26,383 bases of DNA from CBDUXT01 sp965371245 (lineage in GTDB: Bacteria > Planctomycetota > Phycisphaerae > UBA1845): the NCBI GenBank assembly GCA_965371245.1, contig CBDUXT010000080.1, forward strand, positions 1 through 26,383, written 5' to 3'. Each line of letters begins with the position of its first letter. Within the stretch, counting starts at the first letter, position 1. The translations under genes and the position numbers were made by a program. Under the pieces are notes generated by a model, which worked only from the letters and a program-made list of their open reading frames with translations, ran no database searches and was not told the DNA's origin. This document shows positions 24,697 through 26,383 of the stretch, in pieces.

Positions 24697-24891
24697 ATGC
24701 CAGTGACACTGCTTTGTCCTCGCTTGACGTGCCGTGCCGTGCTTCGCGTACCCGAAACGGTGCGCGGGCAGCGCGTTCGATGTGCCGAGTGCGGAATCAC
24801 GCTTCTTGTACCCAAGGGGGCGGGTGGGAAAAGGAAACCCAAGCCCGCTACGGCTGACGTCGATGCAGTGAGCGAGGAGAGTTCAAACTAA
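24697..24891 (+). CDS. Small zinc-ribbon protein
   Basis: This 64-residue protein has one zinc ribbon, CPRLTC (Cys7, Cys12) and CAEC (Cys29, Cys32). The core VLRVPETVRGQRVRC and TLLVPKG gives the MJ0042/FmdB-like fold that often heads larger planctomycete proteins. Here the ribbon stands alone with a short Lys/Asp/Glu-rich tail, so it may bind a partner or nucleic acid. GGTGAG seven bases upstream supports ATG 24697. It follows clpX by 138 bases and could share its transcript, and it converges with the next gene. The function is unknown. Confidence 0.65.
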   Translation: MPVTLLCPRLTCRAVLRVPETVRGQRVRCAECGITLLVPKGAGGKRKPKPATADVDAVSEESSN

Positions 24892-25034
24892 GAGCCTATC
24901 CCAGTAACACGTTGGGCACGGGCTTCTGGGCCGTGAGCACACCGACAAGATGCCAGTGCCACCCAATACCCGGCTTGGTCGCGTCAGAGCCACGGGAAAG
25001 GACGTGTCGCTGCGTCCGTGCCCGCGCGACGTGC

Positions 25035-25619
25035 TCAGCCGAAACAAGCCTGTACCACAAACCCACCGCAGATGACCAGCGCGGTGATGGCGAACCGACG
25101 GCGAACGGGCCGCAGAACGCCGATAATCCCGCAGACGACCGCCGCAATCCAAACGCCCATCATGGCGACTCCGATGAGCGTGAGGCCGATCATCCATCCG
25201 GGCATCACGCCGCCGCGCGCGTTGAGATACGCCGTCATGACATCCCACTGCGATTTTCCCTGCTCCGCCGCTTCGCGACCCTGATCCTGCAACTCGGTGA
25301 GTTCGAGGACGTGGGGCGCGGTGATCACTGCGGTGGCCAGTAGCAGCAGAACGAGTGAGCACGCCAGGGCGAAGGCGACGATCGCGATACGGTTGGGGCT
25401 GGGCCGTGGCGGTGCGCGGCGCTGTGTCTGGGCATGGTCGCTGTCCACGTCGGTCCCAAGCGGCGACGCGACGTGGAGCTCGGAAGGGTCGGCAAGCGTG
25501 GACCCGGCCGGCGCGTTGATGGTGTTGCGGCAGAAAGGGCATGCCACCGTCTTGGACGCCCACTCGTCGTCCACCTCGATGGGTTGCGAACAGGAGCCGC
25601 ACTGGAAGCGTATCGCCAT
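25035..25619 (-). CDS. Zinc-ribbon membrane protein
   Basis: This 194-residue protein starts with a zinc ribbon (QCGSC with Cys7 and Cys10; CPFC with Cys26 and Cys29). A polar linker follows, then three predicted transmembrane helices at about 81-103, 140-165 and 172-192. The layout of ribbon plus DUF4190-like or small helical membrane domain is common in planctomycetes but has no assigned role. ATG 25619 begins right before the ribbon; the frame continues upstream to 25880 with low-complexity sequence that I consider untranslated. TACCAT lies eight bases upstream of the ATG, another close -10-like box, and there is no ribosome site. It converges with the 24697-24891 zinc-ribbon gene. Confidence 0.7.
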   Translation of the reverse strand: MAIRFQCGSCSQPIEVDDEWASKTVACPFCRNTINAPAGSTLADPSELHVASPLGTDVDSDHAQTQRRAPPRPSPNRIAIVAFALACSLVLLLLATAVITAPHVLELTELQDQGREAAEQGKSQWDVMTAYLNARGGVMPGWMIGLTLIGVAMMGVWIAAVVCGIIGVLRPVRRRFAITALVICGGFVVQACFG

Positions 25620-25972
25620 GGAGCCCAATGGTACCGTCTGGAGTCGGCGCAGGTCAACGTCGATGGCTGCGCGAGTCATCGAAAAAAAGTCTTCGGCCCA
25701 AGGAGCGCGTGACCGGCCGGAGACGCGCAGCGCCCGCCGACCGGGCGACACGCCTTCGTTGGATACCAACGTCGGTGACGGCGGCCGCGCCGCCGACGCG
25801 CAGGGCTCGCGCGTCGAGGGCGCAGGGGGTGCGCTTTGCCGCGTGTCCAGCGCGTCGCAAAGAGGTTCGTCGGCGGTCAAGCGGGGTCACGCCGGCGGTC
25901 GATAGGGGCAACCGACGTACGCAAAAGGAGACGGCGCCGCCGCGCCGATGCACCTGGACGGAGCCCATCGCA

Positions 25973-26173
25973 ATGATGCCAAAACAGGAAACGATTACAG
26001 CGATCCGGAAACTCAACCGAACGGCCGACCCGGGATTCCTTGCCGAGTTCTCCGGTGACGAGCTGTCCGAGTACCTCGACCGGTTGACGAATCGCCCGGC
26101 GCCGCGCCGCCTTGTGGATGAGGCGATGATGGTTGACCAGGCCGACCTTGATGCCGCGAACCGGAGCACGTAG
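25973..26173 (+). CDS. 66-residue conserved-looking small protein
   Basis: ATG 25973 (or 25976) opens a frame ending at TAG 26171-26173. The sequence IRKLNRTADPGFLAEFSGDE, then LSEYLDRL, looks like a compact helical domain ending in an acidic, Ala/Asp-rich tail. Its composition is that of a real small soluble protein, and its pattern recalls short planctomycete proteins of unknown role. GGAG lies about nine bases upstream (cggagcccatcgca). It is divergent from the zinc-ribbon membrane protein, with about 350 bases between them that show nothing else. Longer frames starting at 25541 cover the opposite gene and are less likely. Confidence 0.55.
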   Translation: MMPKQETITAIRKLNRTADPGFLAEFSGDELSEYLDRLTNRPAPRRLVDEAMMVDQADLDAANRST

Positions 26174-26241
26174 CGACGTGAACAGATCGCTACGATGGTA
26201 AGGGAGCGAGCCTGGCATCGTCGAATCCGCCGCGAAGAAGC

Positions 26242-26264
26242 ACTCCCTCACAGTCGCAGCTCGG
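26242..26264 (+). repeat. Repeat related to the left-edge palindrome arm
   Basis: This matches 114-136 at 20 of 23 positions (ctccctcaca, tcg and gctcgg shared). No inverted partner lies close by here, so it is a half-unit of the repeat seen at 68-136. It lies just upstream of the palindrome at 26274-26329. Confidence 0.45.
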
Positions 26265-26273
26265 AAAGACAGT

Positions 26274-26329
26274 GGTAGGTCGGGTCATCGACCCGGCAGA
26301 GCCACGCCGGGTCGATGTCCCGACCTGCT
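26274..26329. repeat. Palindromic repeat, short relative of the 7233-7461 element
   Basis: The left arm 26274-26298 is identical over 25 bp to the left arm at 7233-7257. The right arm 26305-26329 matches the element's right arm at 21 of 25 positions, with only a six-base loop between. This shows the element exists as a small palindrome as well as in the 229-bp form. The last bases of the window (26330-26383) show no supported gene. Confidence 0.65.
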
Positions 26330-26383
26330 CGGCTGCCAACGCGCCGAGCCGACGCGGTGAGGTTCTTCGAGGAGATCGAGGAT

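Noticed and set aside
25541..25972. Long plus-strand extension of the 66-residue protein
   Set aside because: It overlaps the zinc-ribbon gene on the other strand and is Arg/Pro-rich without motifs; the protein-like part begins at 25973.

Overview
The window looks like a chromosomal segment of a GC-rich planctomycete (Planctomycetota, class not resolved), probably from an uncultured lineage. The indications are an exosortase beside a polysaccharide export protein and a tyrosine-kinase chain-length regulator, a Ser/Thr kinase fused to tetratricopeptide-like repeats, small zinc-ribbon proteins, a DUF-like secreted protein, and intergenic DNA seeded with palindromic repeats. Taxonomy is inferred from gene style only; no rRNA or other marker is present.

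Layout, left to right. Positions 1-960 are mostly non-coding, with a possible gene tail at the edge, a composite palindromic repeat and one weak small ORF. A small Ig-like lipoprotein is on the minus strand (961-1398). A tight plus-strand operon follows (1807-6694): outer-membrane polysaccharide export lipoprotein, exosortase, and a Wzz/GumC-type chain-length regulator fused to a BY-kinase. A decayed, internally deleted IS1634-like insertion sequence (6910-7718) comes next; its centre is occupied by a separate 229-bp element with perfect 25-bp inverted repeats. After it come an NAD(P)-dependent beta-hydroxyacid dehydrogenase (7755-8648), a gene-free stretch of about 680 bp, a ClC chloride transporter with CBS domains (minus) and a divergent gamma-carbonic-anhydrase-like protein.

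The right half holds a large membrane-anchored Ser/Thr kinase (12146-14458), a two-gene RND efflux operon (14681-19248), a convergent secreted protein of unknown function (19368-20810), an orphan sensor histidine kinase (21185-22735), an apparently frameshifted small membrane protein (22852-23152), clpX (23266-24558), two zinc-ribbon proteins and a 66-residue protein. The window ends in repeats related to those seen earlier.

How the genes work together: the 1.8-6.7 kb operon couples export and chain-length control of an extracellular polysaccharide with exosortase processing of surface proteins, although glycosyltransferases, EpsI and PEP-CTERM substrates are not in view. The RND adaptor and permease form one pump but lack an outer-membrane channel here. 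The ClC protein and the gamma-carbonic-anhydrase relative share a divergent promoter region and could both bear on anion or bicarbonate balance. The other genes are single-gene units. I did not find a clear-cut new defence or biosynthetic system. The most unusual features are the element nested in the IS remnant and its relative at the right edge, a polysaccharide export protein with about 140 residues inserted into its first SLBB domain, an intrinsic-terminator-like hairpin inside the Ser/Thr kinase gene, and a recurring cTANAAT promoter-like motif that sometimes sits close enough to the start codon to suggest leaderless transcripts.
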